Shown: positions 36,327-44,219 of the stretch, one piece after another
Layout of the letters: every line of letters starts with the position of its first letter
Numbering within the stretch: the stretch's first letter is position 1
Assembly: GCA_013151835.1 (NCBI GenBank)
Contig: JAADHK010000112.1
Span: 1-61,188 of the forward strand
From: Deltaproteobacteria bacterium
Lineage (GTDB): Bacteria > Desulfobacterota > Desulfobacteria > Desulfobacterales > Desulfosalsimonadaceae
DNA: 61,188 nt
Reading direction: 5' to 3'
Made by a program: the position numbers and the translations under genes
Notes under the pieces: model-generated
What the model was told of the DNA's origin: nothing
The model's input: only the letters and a program-made list of their open reading frames with translations
Database searches by the model: none

Positions 36327-36818
36327 TTAAAACTCACGCAATTTTTTGAGTAAGGTTAACCATGCATTTACCTTCGCAAAAAGTAACAGGCCGACAACCA
36401 GTTTAAATATTTCAGCAAAAATCCAGAGTCCTTGCTCCAATTTGAGGTCGCCGAATGATTTTACGTATTGTAACATATGATTGGGTATTGTGGCTAAGGA
36501 CGTAATGAAGAAATATAGCCCTAAAATTTGTAATAAAAATCGTTCAATGTCATCGGATTCATTTTTGATAGTTGAGTCTGGAAGCTCATTCACAACCTTG
36601 GTGCCAAGACTCCAAATGATTTTTATGGCAATTAAACTGGCAGTCAATAAAGAAATGAAGATGATAACGGGCCATACGATTGATATCTTTTCAGGAGAGC
36701 GAAAATCCCTCAACATTAAATGGCTCTGCCAGATGAATGGAATTGATAGTATGGTCCTTACAAGTAACCAGATAGCAAAGAGTTTAAAAGCAATTCCTGC
36801 AATTATTTTTGAAGTCAT
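36327..36818 (-). CDS. Four-helix membrane protein of unknown function
   Basis: A 163-residue protein with four hydrophobic segments (about residues 4-28, 45-72, 91-112 and 130-155). No family recognised. There is no convincing ribosome site, base composition is AT-rich, and it lies between aroE and a run of gene fragments. It is probably acquired DNA; it may or may not be expressed. Confidence 0.5.
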   Translation of the reverse strand: MTSKIIAGIAFKLFAIWLLVRTILSIPFIWQSHLMLRDFRSPEKISIVWPVIIFISLLTASLIAIKIIWSLGTKVVNELPDSTIKNESDDIERFLLQILGLYFFITSLATIPNHMLQYVKSFGDLKLEQGLWIFAEIFKLVVGLLLFAKVNAWLTLLKKLREF

Positions 36819-36828
36819 AATTTATTCT

Positions 36829-36882
36829 TATAATGTACGGCTGAGGCGCAGCGTTTTCGCCGTCGCTTCCAAGCGTTAAACT
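36829..36882 (+). other. attC-like imperfect hairpin (weak)
   Basis: GTACGGCTGAGGCG, a TTTT-centred stem (GCG..GCGTTTTCGC..CGC) and CGCTTCCAAGCGTTAAAC form an imperfect hairpin ending in GTTAAAC, which fits the integron core GTTRRRY. The opposite end (TTATAAT) does not fit RYYYAAC well. No integrase gene is present. It is a candidate only. Confidence 0.25.
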
Positions 36883-36893
36883 CTAGTGATTTA

Positions 36894-37097
36894 TTAGGTT
36901 TTTTTAAGCTCTAAGACATTCTTAAATTTCCCATCTTCATCCAGAAATCTCAGTTCAGTCTCTGTTGATTTTTTGGGTTCATGTGAAATCAATTCTTCTA
37001 CAATTGGTGCTATTTGAGCTAAAGTTTTAAATGCCCTGGCTTTTGGTGTCAGGCGTACTTGATTGTTTGGTGATAATTTCTGGCATTTCATATTCAA
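36894..37097 (-). CDS. Short hypothetical ORF overlapping the zeta companion
   Basis: A 67-residue ORF of charged composition (RLTPKARAFKTLAQIAPIV, then ELRFLDEDGKF). It overlaps the 3' end of the companion gene by 71 bases in another frame. It could be a real small gene, or the frameshifted tail of a fusion. No family recognised and no ribosome site stands out. Confidence 0.3.
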   Translation of the reverse strand: MNMKCQKLSPNNQVRLTPKARAFKTLAQIAPIVEELISHEPKKSTETELRFLDEDGKFKNVLELKKT

Positions 37098-37218
37098 TTC
37101 TATTATTTTGCCAAACAGGCACTTTATAATTATTTTTTTTTGCGTCCTCAGCCACTTTGGTAGCCGCGCGTTGCAACGCCTTAAGTCCTAATAATGAATA
37201 TTTATTATATTTCTCCAT
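37027..37218 (-). CDS. Small companion protein of a zeta-like toxin
   Basis: A 63-residue protein (MEKYNKYSLLGLKALQRAAT, then KVAEDAKKNNYKVPVWQNNR). From memory, very similar small proteins follow zeta-toxin-like P-loop kinases in many bacteria, with the pattern ALxRAxxKVxEDxRxxxxxxPVWxDG. GGGGA lies 7 bases before its ATG, inside the toxin remnant, overlapping it by 14 bases. Whether it is an antitoxin is not known. Confidence 0.5.
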   Translation of the reverse strand: MEKYNKYSLLGLKALQRAATKVAEDAKKNNYKVPVWQNNRIEYEMPEIITKQSSTPDTKSQGI

Positions 37219-37486
37219 TGATCATCCCCGACTCTGCAATAATTAAAGGTAATTTCCCGGAGTTATCAAACATAGTCCAAGAGTTCACCAGATGCTTGTA
37301 AATCTCTTGAAAATTTTCCCAACTTCTATCATACCGACGCCTGATGACATGCTCCGGAACATTATGCCCGCCCTGAGCGACTCTTAACCTCACGCGTTCA
37401 ATTGCTAAATCAACTGATGGTAATTTAAGATAATAAATGATGACTTCGTAATTTTGAGCCCTCCAATTTTTAATTTTGTCGGCGTA
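37205..37486 (-). pseudogene. C-terminal remnant of a zeta-toxin-like P-loop kinase
   Basis: About 93 codons are open with no start codon: KNWRAQNYEVIIYYLKLPSV then AIERVRLRVAQGGHNVPEHV, IRRRYDRSWENFQ and a WTMFDNSG near the end. This is the conserved C-terminal half of the zeta-toxin/predicted ABC-type ATPase family. The Walker A half is absent; upstream of 37487 the sequence is unrelated with a stop codon in frame. Its intact small partner still follows. Confidence 0.7.
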
Positions 37487-37628
37487 TTAATGTTTTATAA
37501 ACACGAGTTGTAAACACGAGAAATAAGGATTTCAGCGCGACAAAAGGAAGGATGCAGACAAGAAATTTATAGATCAGTGTCTTTTTTCCAGGGGTTTTCA
37601 TGGAGATCAACCTGCAATTTTTAGGGGA

Positions 37629-37654
37629 CAGTTATGAGCTATAGCTCATAACTG
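37629..37654. repeat. Perfect 26-bp palindrome
   Basis: CAGTTATGAGCTA followed directly by its complement. No gene start is nearby in either direction. Confidence 0.8.
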
Positions 37655-37763
37655 CCTGAAATGCGTCCAGCTCAAGTCGATTTTGCATATGCAATGAAAA
37701 AACAATTTTATCAAGGTGTTAAATTGAAAAAAACGGGCTGTTTTCATGGCCCGAAAATGCGTC

Positions 37764-37793
37764 TTTTACTTGCCACGCGCGTGGCAAGTAAAA
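37764..37793. repeat. Perfect 30-bp palindrome
   Basis: TTTTACTTGCCACGC followed directly by its complement, extended on one side by more A residues. As RNA it makes a 15-bp hairpin followed by A/T runs, so it could terminate transcripts in either direction. Confidence 0.8.
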
Positions 37794-37979
37794 AAATCGG
37801 GGATGATCAGGGAGGGGCGCTTTCCCCGTTTTCCAGCAATTCGAGCAGAGCGGTACATTGGTGCCGTATGTTTTCCATATGATCCAGCCATTGTATTACC
37901 TGATAAAGGGTGCTCCCGAATTCCACGACGGTCTTTTATATGTCTATTGCAAACCCAAGGCCCTTGTACCCATGGGTAA

Positions 37980-38155
37980 TCTCTTTCTCTTGTTTTGCTC
38001 AGTTCCTGTTGTAAAGCGGGTTTTTCATTTCTTAAATGACGCTGCAGCGTTCGTTTGTTCACGGCGAGTTTTTTTGCCACGTCATGGGTTGAACTCAAGC
38101 CACTGGGCAATAATTCAAAAAGCGAGCTGCGCACCCGGCCGGCAGTTTTAAAAAA
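37980..38155 (-). pseudogene. AraC-family HTH remnant
   Basis: Reads KTAGRVRSSLFELLPSGLSS then DVAKKLAVNKRTLQRHL and ends around KTRE, after which similarity is lost. This matches the first helix-turn-helix of AraC C-terminal domains (V-R-x-x-L-x-E-L-L-P-S-G...VAxxLxxSxRTLQRxL). The sensory domain and second HTH are missing. Confidence 0.6.
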
Positions 38156-38214
38156 AAGGCATACAGCGAAAAGAGTGTAAAAGAAAATTTCATGATCCGG
38201 ACATTACTTGAGCT

Positions 38215-38250
38215 ATTGTAGAGACGCACGGCTGTGCGTCTCTACAATAT
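38215..38250. repeat. GTAGAGACGC-type hairpin downstream of folD
   Basis: A 16-bp perfect stem (TATTGTAGAGACGCAC and its complement) with a GGCT loop. It starts 7 bp after the folD stop on the minus strand. There is no T run, so it is a palindromic repeat rather than a classical terminator. Similar GTAGAGACGC palindromes are widespread in bacteria, from memory. Confidence 0.75.
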
Positions 38251-38256
38251 GCAGAA

Positions 38257-39114
38257 TTATCCGTTTTGCAGTTCACACGCCATAATAGTCTGCTTGCACA
38301 GCACCGATGTCGTGACCGAACCAACTCCTGCGGGCACGGGCGTGATCTTTTCCACAACAGGCTCGACGCTTGCGAAATCCACATCCCCGCAATATTTGCC
38401 CGGGTTGTCGGGATCGGCGTTAATGCCCACATCAATGACGATCTGGCCGGGTTTCACGAAATCCGCGTTGATCATCTTGGCTCGCCCGACAGCCGCGATA
38501 AGGATTTCAGCCTCCCGGCATACGCCCGGCAGGTCCTGGGTTCTCGAATGGCAGATGGTGACGGTTCCGTGTTCCCGCAAAAGGAGCATGGACAGGGGTT
38601 TCCCCACGACCATGGAACGGCCCACGACAACACAGCGTTTCCCTTTTAAGGTAATTCCGTAATGGTGCAGCATCTCCATGCATGCCGTGGGCGTACACGG
38701 AGGAAAGCCGGTGGCGTCATCTGTAAATACCTTGGCCGCGCCGCCCAGGGTCAGGCAGTCCACATCCTTTTCAACGGGAATAAGCGTTCTGATTTTTCTT
38801 TCATCCAGATGTTTGGGAAGAGGGGAGAACATCAAAATTCCGTTAACATCTTTTTTAGCCCCCACTTCAATAACAGCGGCTTCAAAAGCTGCCTGATCAA
38901 TGTTTTCCGGATATTCAAATACCTGCGAGTCCATACCCACCGCAATGCATGTCTTTTTCGCCCCGCCTTCATAAAACAGGTCATCGGGACGTGCGCCCAC
39001 CCGGATGATTCCAAGCTTAGGCGCGATCCCTTTGGCTTTGAGGTCCCCGACCTTTTTGGTGAGTTCAGCCTTTATGGCGTCTGCCACCGGTTTTCCTTTT
39101 AGAACTTCCGCCAT
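38257..39114 (-). CDS. folD: Methylene-THF dehydrogenase/cyclohydrolase
   Basis: A 285-residue bifunctional enzyme interconverting methylene-, methenyl- and formyl-tetrahydrofolate. [12 protein letters not shown] opens the catalytic domain, DVDCL is the substrate loop, and [19 protein letters not shown] is the NADP site, with TVTICHSRT and [10 protein letters not shown] at the end. The catalytic region YEGGAKKTC replaces the usual YVRNKxKAC, keeping a Lys but differing around it, so this is a divergent branch. It follows the cyclodeaminase gene by 12 bases and belongs to the C1 pathway. Confidence 0.88.
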   Translation of the reverse strand: MAEVLKGKPVADAIKAELTKKVGDLKAKGIAPKLGIIRVGARPDDLFYEGGAKKTCIAVGMDSQVFEYPENIDQAAFEAAVIEVGAKKDVNGILMFSPLPKHLDERKIRTLIPVEKDVDCLTLGGAAKVFTDDATGFPPCTPTACMEMLHHYGITLKGKRCVVVGRSMVVGKPLSMLLLREHGTVTICHSRTQDLPGVCREAEILIAAVGRAKMINADFVKPGQIVIDVGINADPDNPGKYCGDVDFASVEPVVEKITPVPAGVGSVTTSVLCKQTIMACELQNG

Positions 39115-39126
39115 TTTTTTTATCTC

Positions 39127-39759
39127 CTATTTTGTAAGTTTTGATATCACGAGGCTCAAGGTGTCATCGGCCATTTTGGAGCCTTGCAAAAGGAGGGTTT
39201 CCATCTCTTTTTTCGTGGTTTCGATGAACTCCTGATCCTTGATTGCGTTTAAATTTATGATAACATTTAATTGTCCGGCAATGAGCGCTGACTTCAGGAA
39301 GACGACCCCGCAGCCCACGTCGGATATAGCTATCATTGTCCCTATTTCTCCCATGCGGGCGTGGATTTTAATGCCCTCATATGCCTGGCGCATGATCTCC
39401 ATGGGAACCGAGCATGCCGTCTTGCAGCAATTTTCCATGGTTTCCGCCTTGAACTTGACTTCCTCGGGCGTGTTTTTCGGCAGTCCGTATGCCCTGGAAA
39501 GAGGTTCGAAAACCTCGGCGTCCTTGTCCACCAGGCTCTCAAGATCGGCGATTACCTTTTTGCCCTGCTCAAGAAGGTCTTTTACCTCGTCTTCGACATC
39601 GGCGTATTTCTTTTTTCCCACAGTCAGGTTGCCCACCATGTTGGAAAGGGCCATGCCGATGGCGCCGCCCATTGCAGCCGCGCCGCCTCCGCCGGGGACC
39701 GGGGACTTGGACGCGAGAACGTCGATGAAATCAGTGCAGGTTTTGTCGAGCATTGTCAT
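39127..39759 (-). CDS. Formiminotetrahydrofolate cyclodeaminase-type protein
   Basis: A 210-residue protein of the FchA/FTCD_C family that makes methenyl-THF from formimino-THF with loss of ammonia. Characteristic blocks are SPVPGGGGAAAMGGAIGMAL, NLTVGKKKY and ISDVGCGVVFLKSAL. The stand-alone domain (no formiminotransferase half) is typical of anaerobes. It forms an operon with folD, where it would feed methenyl-THF; in sulfate reducers this may belong to the methyl branch of the Wood-Ljungdahl pathway (inference). Confidence 0.88.
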   Translation of the reverse strand: MTMLDKTCTDFIDVLASKSPVPGGGGAAAMGGAIGMALSNMVGNLTVGKKKYADVEDEVKDLLEQGKKVIADLESLVDKDAEVFEPLSRAYGLPKNTPEEVKFKAETMENCCKTACSVPMEIMRQAYEGIKIHARMGEIGTMIAISDVGCGVVFLKSALIAGQLNVIINLNAIKDQEFIETTKKEMETLLLQGSKMADDTLSLVISKLTK

Positions 39760-39960
39760 TTTGGTTCCTCCTTATTTTTATGGATGTATATGAAAAACGT
39801 GTTGGTTTGTAAAATCGGGTGGACTTTATGATGACAGGTCCATGTGTTTGAATACTGCACGAATTATATTGAACGCCGGATTTTGTCAAGATTAAAGGGG
39901 GGTGTGGGGATGTGCTGTAGCGCATAGTATAGTGGGATAGTATTGCTTCAGGCATGCTCA

Positions 39961-40098
39961 TGGAAAAGGGCCTTGATCATCGTTTCGGCCAAATCCGGTT
40001 TTTGTAGGGGCAACCCCCTGTGGTTGCCCTATGATCAGGGTAAGCACAGGGGCTTACCCCTACCGGATGCCCGAAACGATGATCAAGGCCTGGAAAAG
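39961..40098. mobile_element. 122-bp MITE-like element with 8-bp target duplication
   Basis: Perfect 20-bp terminal inverted repeats (39969-39988 GGCCTTGATCATCGTTTCGG and its exact complement at 40071-40090) are flanked on both sides by TGGAAAAG (39961-39968 and 40091-40098). The interior is a second imperfect hairpin that contains the GTAGGGGCAACCCC palindrome. The element has no coding capacity. The intact ends and target site suggest a recent insertion. The rest of the 39760-40255 gap holds the solo end at 40216 and no gene. Confidence 0.85.
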
Positions 40099-40215
40099 CC
40101 GTTGACGTAGTGCATGAGTAAGGATAATCTGGCAGATATTCGAGGGCCATGTAAATTAAAGCAGGGATCGGCTGGAAGTGCCAAATAAATCAATTTAATA
40201 ATTACAAAATTTCTG

Positions 40216-40234
40216 CTTTTTACGACGCCATCAA
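40216..40234. repeat. Solo end of the hairpin element (copy J)
   Basis: CTTTTTACGACGCCATCAA matches the right end of copies A and C exactly but has no partner end nearby. It lies 20 bp upstream of the AsmA-like gene. Confidence 0.65.
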
Positions 40235-40255
40235 ATTTTAACAAAGGGGATTCAC

Positions 40256-42682
40256 ATGAAGCTTATCCTTAAAATCACCGGCATTATCGTTGCGCTGCTT
40301 ATAATAGCGATTATTTCCATTGCGGTGGTGGCACATTTTGTAATTACTCCCGAGCGGGTCCGGGCCCGTGTGATTCCTCTGGCCGAAAATGCTTTAAACA
40401 GGAAGGTTGACCTTAAGGACATAAGAATATCTATTTTTTCGGGCATAACGATTACGGGATTTTCCATTGCGGAAGCCGACGGCAAGACCCCTTTTGTCTC
40501 GGCCGATACGGCTGTTTTAAAATACAGGCTCATGCCCCTTTTACACGGGAAAGTCGAGGTGGATGAAATCGGCCTTTCCCATCCCAAAATCAGGGTCGTG
40601 CGGAACCGGGACGGGACTTTTAATTTCAGTGATCTTATCGTCTCAAAACAGGAAGAAGGAAAAAAAGATGCGAAAAAAACCAAGCCTGATACAAAACAGG
40701 GGAAAAACCCTGTTGCGCTCCTGGTTTCAAAAGCGGCTGTCTCAGGTTGTGATATAAATTTTACAGACCATGCAGCCCCGGGGAAAACCCCTTTTATTCT
40801 GCGCATCACCGGGCTTGACCTGAGAGCAAGCGATATATCCCTTAACAAGCCGTTTCCGTTTAATTTTAAAGCCGACCTTAACGGCAGGCGACTGTCTGCC
40901 GCAGGTTCGGTTGATCCCTCAAAATCGGCGTTTGAGGCCAAAATCAATATTTCCGGGTTTCCTTTAACCGATTTTGAGGCGTATTTTAAAAAAGCCGTGC
41001 CAGGCAAGCTTGAATCAGCCGAATTAAGCGTTGATGTGAAGATTACGGCCGACAGCAAAAAGGTTTTGTCTTCCGGAATCATAGGGGTAAAAAATATAGG
41101 CATGACCCTTGATTCCATGCCGGATGCACGGATCAAAAATGCCCACCTGTCACTTGATTACGATATTGGTGTCGACCTGAAGGCATCGGCTGTTACCATA
41201 AAAAAGGCGTCGGCTAATGTAAACGGCATAAAGATTAACGCAAAGGGTTTAGTGACCCGCTATGACAAGACGCCCGTGCTCGATGTGGGTGTGACCATCC
41301 CGGATACGAGTCTTTCAGATGTGCTTGGTGCCATGCCGGCAGGTATTGCCGCAAAGGTCAAAGACCTGAACCTGAAAGGGAAGGTTATGGCCGAAGCCCG
41401 TATTGCCGGACCGGTCTCTTCTCCTGAAAAACTCCTGGATATGGCCTGGGTATCGCTTGAGAATGTGTCTGCAAAGGCCGGAGGGCTTGAGCCGGTTGTT
41501 TTTGGCAAGATAAATGCCGCCCACGACAGCGTAAACACCAAAGGCCTTGTGATTGCGCTTGGCAAAGACAAGTTGTCAATTGATCTTGACGTTAAAAATC
41601 TCTTGGCACATCCAATGCTTGTCAAGGCGGATATAAGCTCTGATCATATTGATGTGGACGCACTTATGGCCGCTATGCAAAAGCCGGCAGCGCAGCAAAA
41701 GAAAATGCAAAAAAAGGAAGAGCTGCCCGTTTCCTCGAAAAAGCCTGTCGAAATCGGGCCTTTTGATATTCCCGTTACTGCGGATGCAAAGATCGTGATT
41801 GCTAACGCGCTTTACAAGGGGCTCGATATTTCGGACATCCGCCTTATGTGCAGGCTTGAAAAGAACGTCTTTTATCTGAAAGACTTTTCCGCAAAGGTCG
41901 CAGGTGGAACGATTGCGTCAACCGGCCGGGTTGATCTGTCCCGCAGGGGCCTCGGATATGTTGCAAACCTGAAGACCGCCGGGGTCAAGGCCGAACCGCT
42001 GGTGGCGGCGTTTGTGCCGTCCGCTTCGGGCACTGTGTTTGGAACCATTAATCTGACCGCAGATGTTAAGGGAAATGGAACGGACCCGGATGCCATTAAA
42101 AAGAACCTTTCTTCAAATATGGAAATAAAGATTGCGGACGGCCGTGTGACTGGCCAGGGGCTTGCGGCCGGCCTTGCCGATTTTTTTAATACAAAAAAAC
42201 TTAAGGTTATTGATTTTAAAAAATTCGCCGGAAACGTTAAAATTTCAGGCGGCAAGGCAATGATAGATTCTGATTTCAGCGGGCATGACGTACGCATGAG
42301 GCCCAAGGGCAAAATCGGGCTTGACGGCGGCCTCGATCTTGCGCTCGATCTTCGTCTTGCCCCGGAGTTAGCAAAAAAAATAGACAAACACGGTTCGGTT
42401 ACGAAGTTTCTTTCCGATGATTCCGGGTGGAGCATGATCCCGCTTAAGCTTGCTGGTACCTTTTCATCCCCCAAATTTTCTATGGATCTTTCCGCCGTGA
42501 CCACCCAGGCGAAAAAGAAAGCGGCGGCCATGATAGAGAATAAGATTAAGGAAAAGCTTTTTAAAAGATTTCTGCCAAAGACTAAAAAAGGGGAAAGCCG
42601 GGATGATTCCGGGAACAAACAGGTGGAAGAGGAGGCAGGCAAACTAATTAACAACGCCTTAAAGGGGCTTTTCGGAAAATAG
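40256..42682 (+). CDS. AsmA family envelope protein
   Basis: An 808-residue protein with one N-terminal membrane anchor (residues 4-26, rich in Ile and Val) and a long periplasmic part with repeated beta-strand pattern. The start FVITPERVRARVIPLAENAL plus the C-terminal segment (GRVTGQGLAAGLADFFNT, DLALDLRLAPEL) matches AsmA-like proteins, which are thought to bridge membranes and move phospholipids. A Lys-rich stretch (about residues 135-150) and a second one near 475-490 look like linkers. Start ATG 40256 has AAAGGGG upstream. No partner gene identified. Confidence 0.85.
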   Translation: MKLILKITGIIVALLIIAIISIAVVAHFVITPERVRARVIPLAENALNRKVDLKDIRISIFSGITITGFSIAEADGKTPFVSADTAVLKYRLMPLLHGKVEVDEIGLSHPKIRVVRNRDGTFNFSDLIVSKQEEGKKDAKKTKPDTKQGKNPVALLVSKAAVSGCDINFTDHAAPGKTPFILRITGLDLRASDISLNKPFPFNFKADLNGRRLSAAGSVDPSKSAFEAKINISGFPLTDFEAYFKKAVPGKLESAELSVDVKITADSKKVLSSGIIGVKNIGMTLDSMPDARIKNAHLSLDYDIGVDLKASAVTIKKASANVNGIKINAKGLVTRYDKTPVLDVGVTIPDTSLSDVLGAMPAGIAAKVKDLNLKGKVMAEARIAGPVSSPEKLLDMAWVSLENVSAKAGGLEPVVFGKINAAHDSVNTKGLVIALGKDKLSIDLDVKNLLAHPMLVKADISSDHIDVDALMAAMQKPAAQQKKMQKKEELPVSSKKPVEIGPFDIPVTADAKIVIANALYKGLDISDIRLMCRLEKNVFYLKDFSAKVAGGTIASTGRVDLSRRGLGYVANLKTAGVKAEPLVAAFVPSASGTVFGTINLTADVKGNGTDPDAIKKNLSSNMEIKIADGRVTGQGLAAGLADFFNTKKLKVIDFKKFAGNVKISGGKAMIDSDFSGHDVRMRPKGKIGLDGGLDLALDLRLAPELAKKIDKHGSVTKFLSDDSGWSMIPLKLAGTFSSPKFSMDLSAVTTQAKKKAAAMIENKIKEKLFKRFLPKTKKGESRDDSGNKQVEEEAGKLINNALKGLFGK

Positions 42683-42693
42683 CGCCCGGCCGG

Positions 42694-42724
42694 TTGACGG
42701 ACTTCCGAATAACTCATTTATAAT
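42694..42724 (+). promoter_or_regulatory. Candidate promoter for a small gene
   Basis: TTGACG at 42694-42699 and a perfect TATAAT at 42719-42724, with a 19-bp spacer (18 if the -35 is shifted). It lies downstream of the AsmA-like gene. Confidence 0.35.
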
Positions 42725-42775
42725 ATCTTGAAATTGTTATCGGCAATTATGTGGCAAGGATATCTTAGGAGGAAA

Positions 42776-42922
42776 ATGAACATGTTTAATATGACGTCTG
42801 AACTCCTTTTCGTTCACCAGAGTCCCGGCGGTTATTTTCGACGCACCGGCAGTTCCCGGCGACAGATGACGCCCGATTTTCTGGCCCGGCTGTTTCAGCA
42901 GCGAAGCCAGACCCGCCCTTAG
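42776..42922 (+). CDS. Candidate small basic protein
   Basis: A 48-codon ORF (46 from ATG 42782) directly after a very strong AGGAGG at 42767-42772; the spacing favours ATG 42782. The product is Arg-rich (FRRTGSSRRQMTPDFLARLF) with no recognised family. Promoter, ribosome site and ORF line up, but the gene is short and converges on the next gene. Expression evidence would decide. Confidence 0.35.
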   Translation: MNMFNMTSELLFVHQSPGGYFRRTGSSRRQMTPDFLARLFQQRSQTRP

Positions 42923-42938
42923 TCCATAGATATTTCTG

Positions 42939-43352
42939 TCAGCCTTTAGCAGCGCTCTGAAATGCCTCTTCAAGCCTTGTTTCCACATAGCGAATGTCTT
43001 GTTCATTAAATTCTTCCAGATCAAAACATACTGCATCTTCCCCCAGCAATCCTTTGGGTACATAATTGCCTTTTTCCTTGGGATCATGTATGAATTCACT
43101 GTAAAAACAGATAGACAGCCAGCGTGGCTGATCCTCAATAACGTCTATCATCGTAAACAGGGCCTTGTCGGTCTGGTTTTCGTGAACCGCTCTTAATGAA
43201 TAGGTTAATTCAGGCCGGGGATGAAATTCCAGGCTTACCCCTGGTTTGGATTCCAGGAATGCTTTTAAGCGTAAAAAAATCTTTTTATTTTGTTCGGAAG
43301 ATTCAGGCCAGTCTTTAATAAATGTGTCCAGTCCGGACAGATTTTCTTTCAT
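42939..43352 (-). CDS. Hypothetical protein, 137 residues
   Basis: A soluble acidic protein opening DTFIKDWPESSEQNKKIFLR with a middle (YSLRAVHENQ, MIDVIEDQPRWLSICFY) and the end DIRYVETRLEEAFQSA. It looks like a globular alpha/beta protein of a conserved bacterial type, but no family name can be given with confidence. GAGGAAAA precedes the ATG. Its composition matches its neighbours, so it appears native. Confidence 0.65.
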   Translation of the reverse strand: MKENLSGLDTFIKDWPESSEQNKKIFLRLKAFLESKPGVSLEFHPRPELTYSLRAVHENQTDKALFTMIDVIEDQPRWLSICFYSEFIHDPKEKGNYVPKGLLGEDAVCFDLEEFNEQDIRYVETRLEEAFQSAAKG

Positions 43353-43431
43353 TTTTTCCTCTTATGAGCGCCTTGGCTTCTTAATAAATTCATTAAGGTA
43401 TATCAGATCTTTACGGTGTTAGGTGTCCGGC

Positions 43432-44211
43432 TTAGGTGCCCGGCCGGCTCGTTTTCGGGCAAATTGTTTCAAATGACAACCAATGGGTTTCGGCCCGGGC
43501 CGTTTCCGTTCCGGAGGTCGTGTTAATCAATGTGTGCAAACAGTTAAAACCGTTACTTTCAGGGTTGCACTCACTTTTTGTCAAAATTACATCACCATAA
43601 AGCGATTCATTTGTAAAATGCACACGGATTAGATCAGGACGGAATTGCATGGCTATATCCGGTGGAACACTTTCGGTCGCCCATTGAACGTATACGGCGT
43701 TGTTTACATGCCGGTTGAAATCAAGGTCGTGCATGCGGACGGAAAATCGGTTCTCATGATCCGGATTATCGGGCGGGGCCAGTTCAAAAAGGTCGTTTGC
43801 GACCTTGGGCCCGGATTCATCAAAAAGTTCCGCCGGCAGGTGCCGGTTTAAGCGCAAGGGTTTTTTTGATTTCAGATCGATTAATATCCATGAGCTTTTC
43901 GCACGGGCGATTACATTTTTATCAATGTCCAGGACCTCGAATGCCCGTAGCTCATAAAGGTTTTTATCCGGGCTCCGCCATGTCATGATACAGATATTCT
44001 CTTTCCAGACCGGGTAGCGGAAAAATTTTATTTCATACTTGTGAACCACCCAGGCAAGGCCGAGTCTGGCAAGGTCGAGAGCGGAAACACCGAGCCTGTC
44101 ACAATGATCGCTCGCCACATCCTGGAACCAGTTGAATATGCTGACGGGCTTTATTGTGCCCGCAATACCGGTCTCGGCGTAACGGACTGAAAAAGATTGG
44201 GTAAATGGCAT
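43432..44211 (-). CDS. Acyl-ACP thioesterase
   Basis: A 259-residue double hot-dog enzyme releasing fatty acids from acyl carrier protein. The N-terminal hot-dog has VRYAETGIAGTIKPVSIFNW and VVHKYEIKF; the second domain has DLDFNRHVNNAVYVQWATES with the Asp/Asn-His pattern of plant and bacterial FatA/B-type enzymes. ATG 44211 was chosen over TTG 44223 because it gives the usual N-terminus, 8 bases after thyX. It is probably co-transcribed with thyX. Confidence 0.85.
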   Translation of the reverse strand: MPFTQSFSVRYAETGIAGTIKPVSIFNWFQDVASDHCDRLGVSALDLARLGLAWVVHKYEIKFFRYPVWKENICIMTWRSPDKNLYELRAFEVLDIDKNVIARAKSSWILIDLKSKKPLRLNRHLPAELFDESGPKVANDLFELAPPDNPDHENRFSVRMHDLDFNRHVNNAVYVQWATESVPPDIAMQFRPDLIRVHFTNESLYGDVILTKSECNPESNGFNCLHTLINTTSGTETARAETHWLSFETICPKTSRPGT

Positions 44212-44219
44212 ATCTTTAA

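Larger units (their letters stand above)
37487..38256. other. 770-bp region of gene fragments and palindromes
   Basis: No intact gene. On the minus strand there is an AraC-type HTH remnant (37980-38155) and a leucine-rich segment at 37807-37965 (TVVEFGSTLYQVIQWLDHME plus an ENIRHQC.. tail) that could be the end of a MerR-like regulator with an internal stop. Three palindromes (37629, 37764 and 38215) lie in it. ORFs at 37661-37882 and 37858-38151 on the plus strand are not convincing. Confidence 0.5.
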
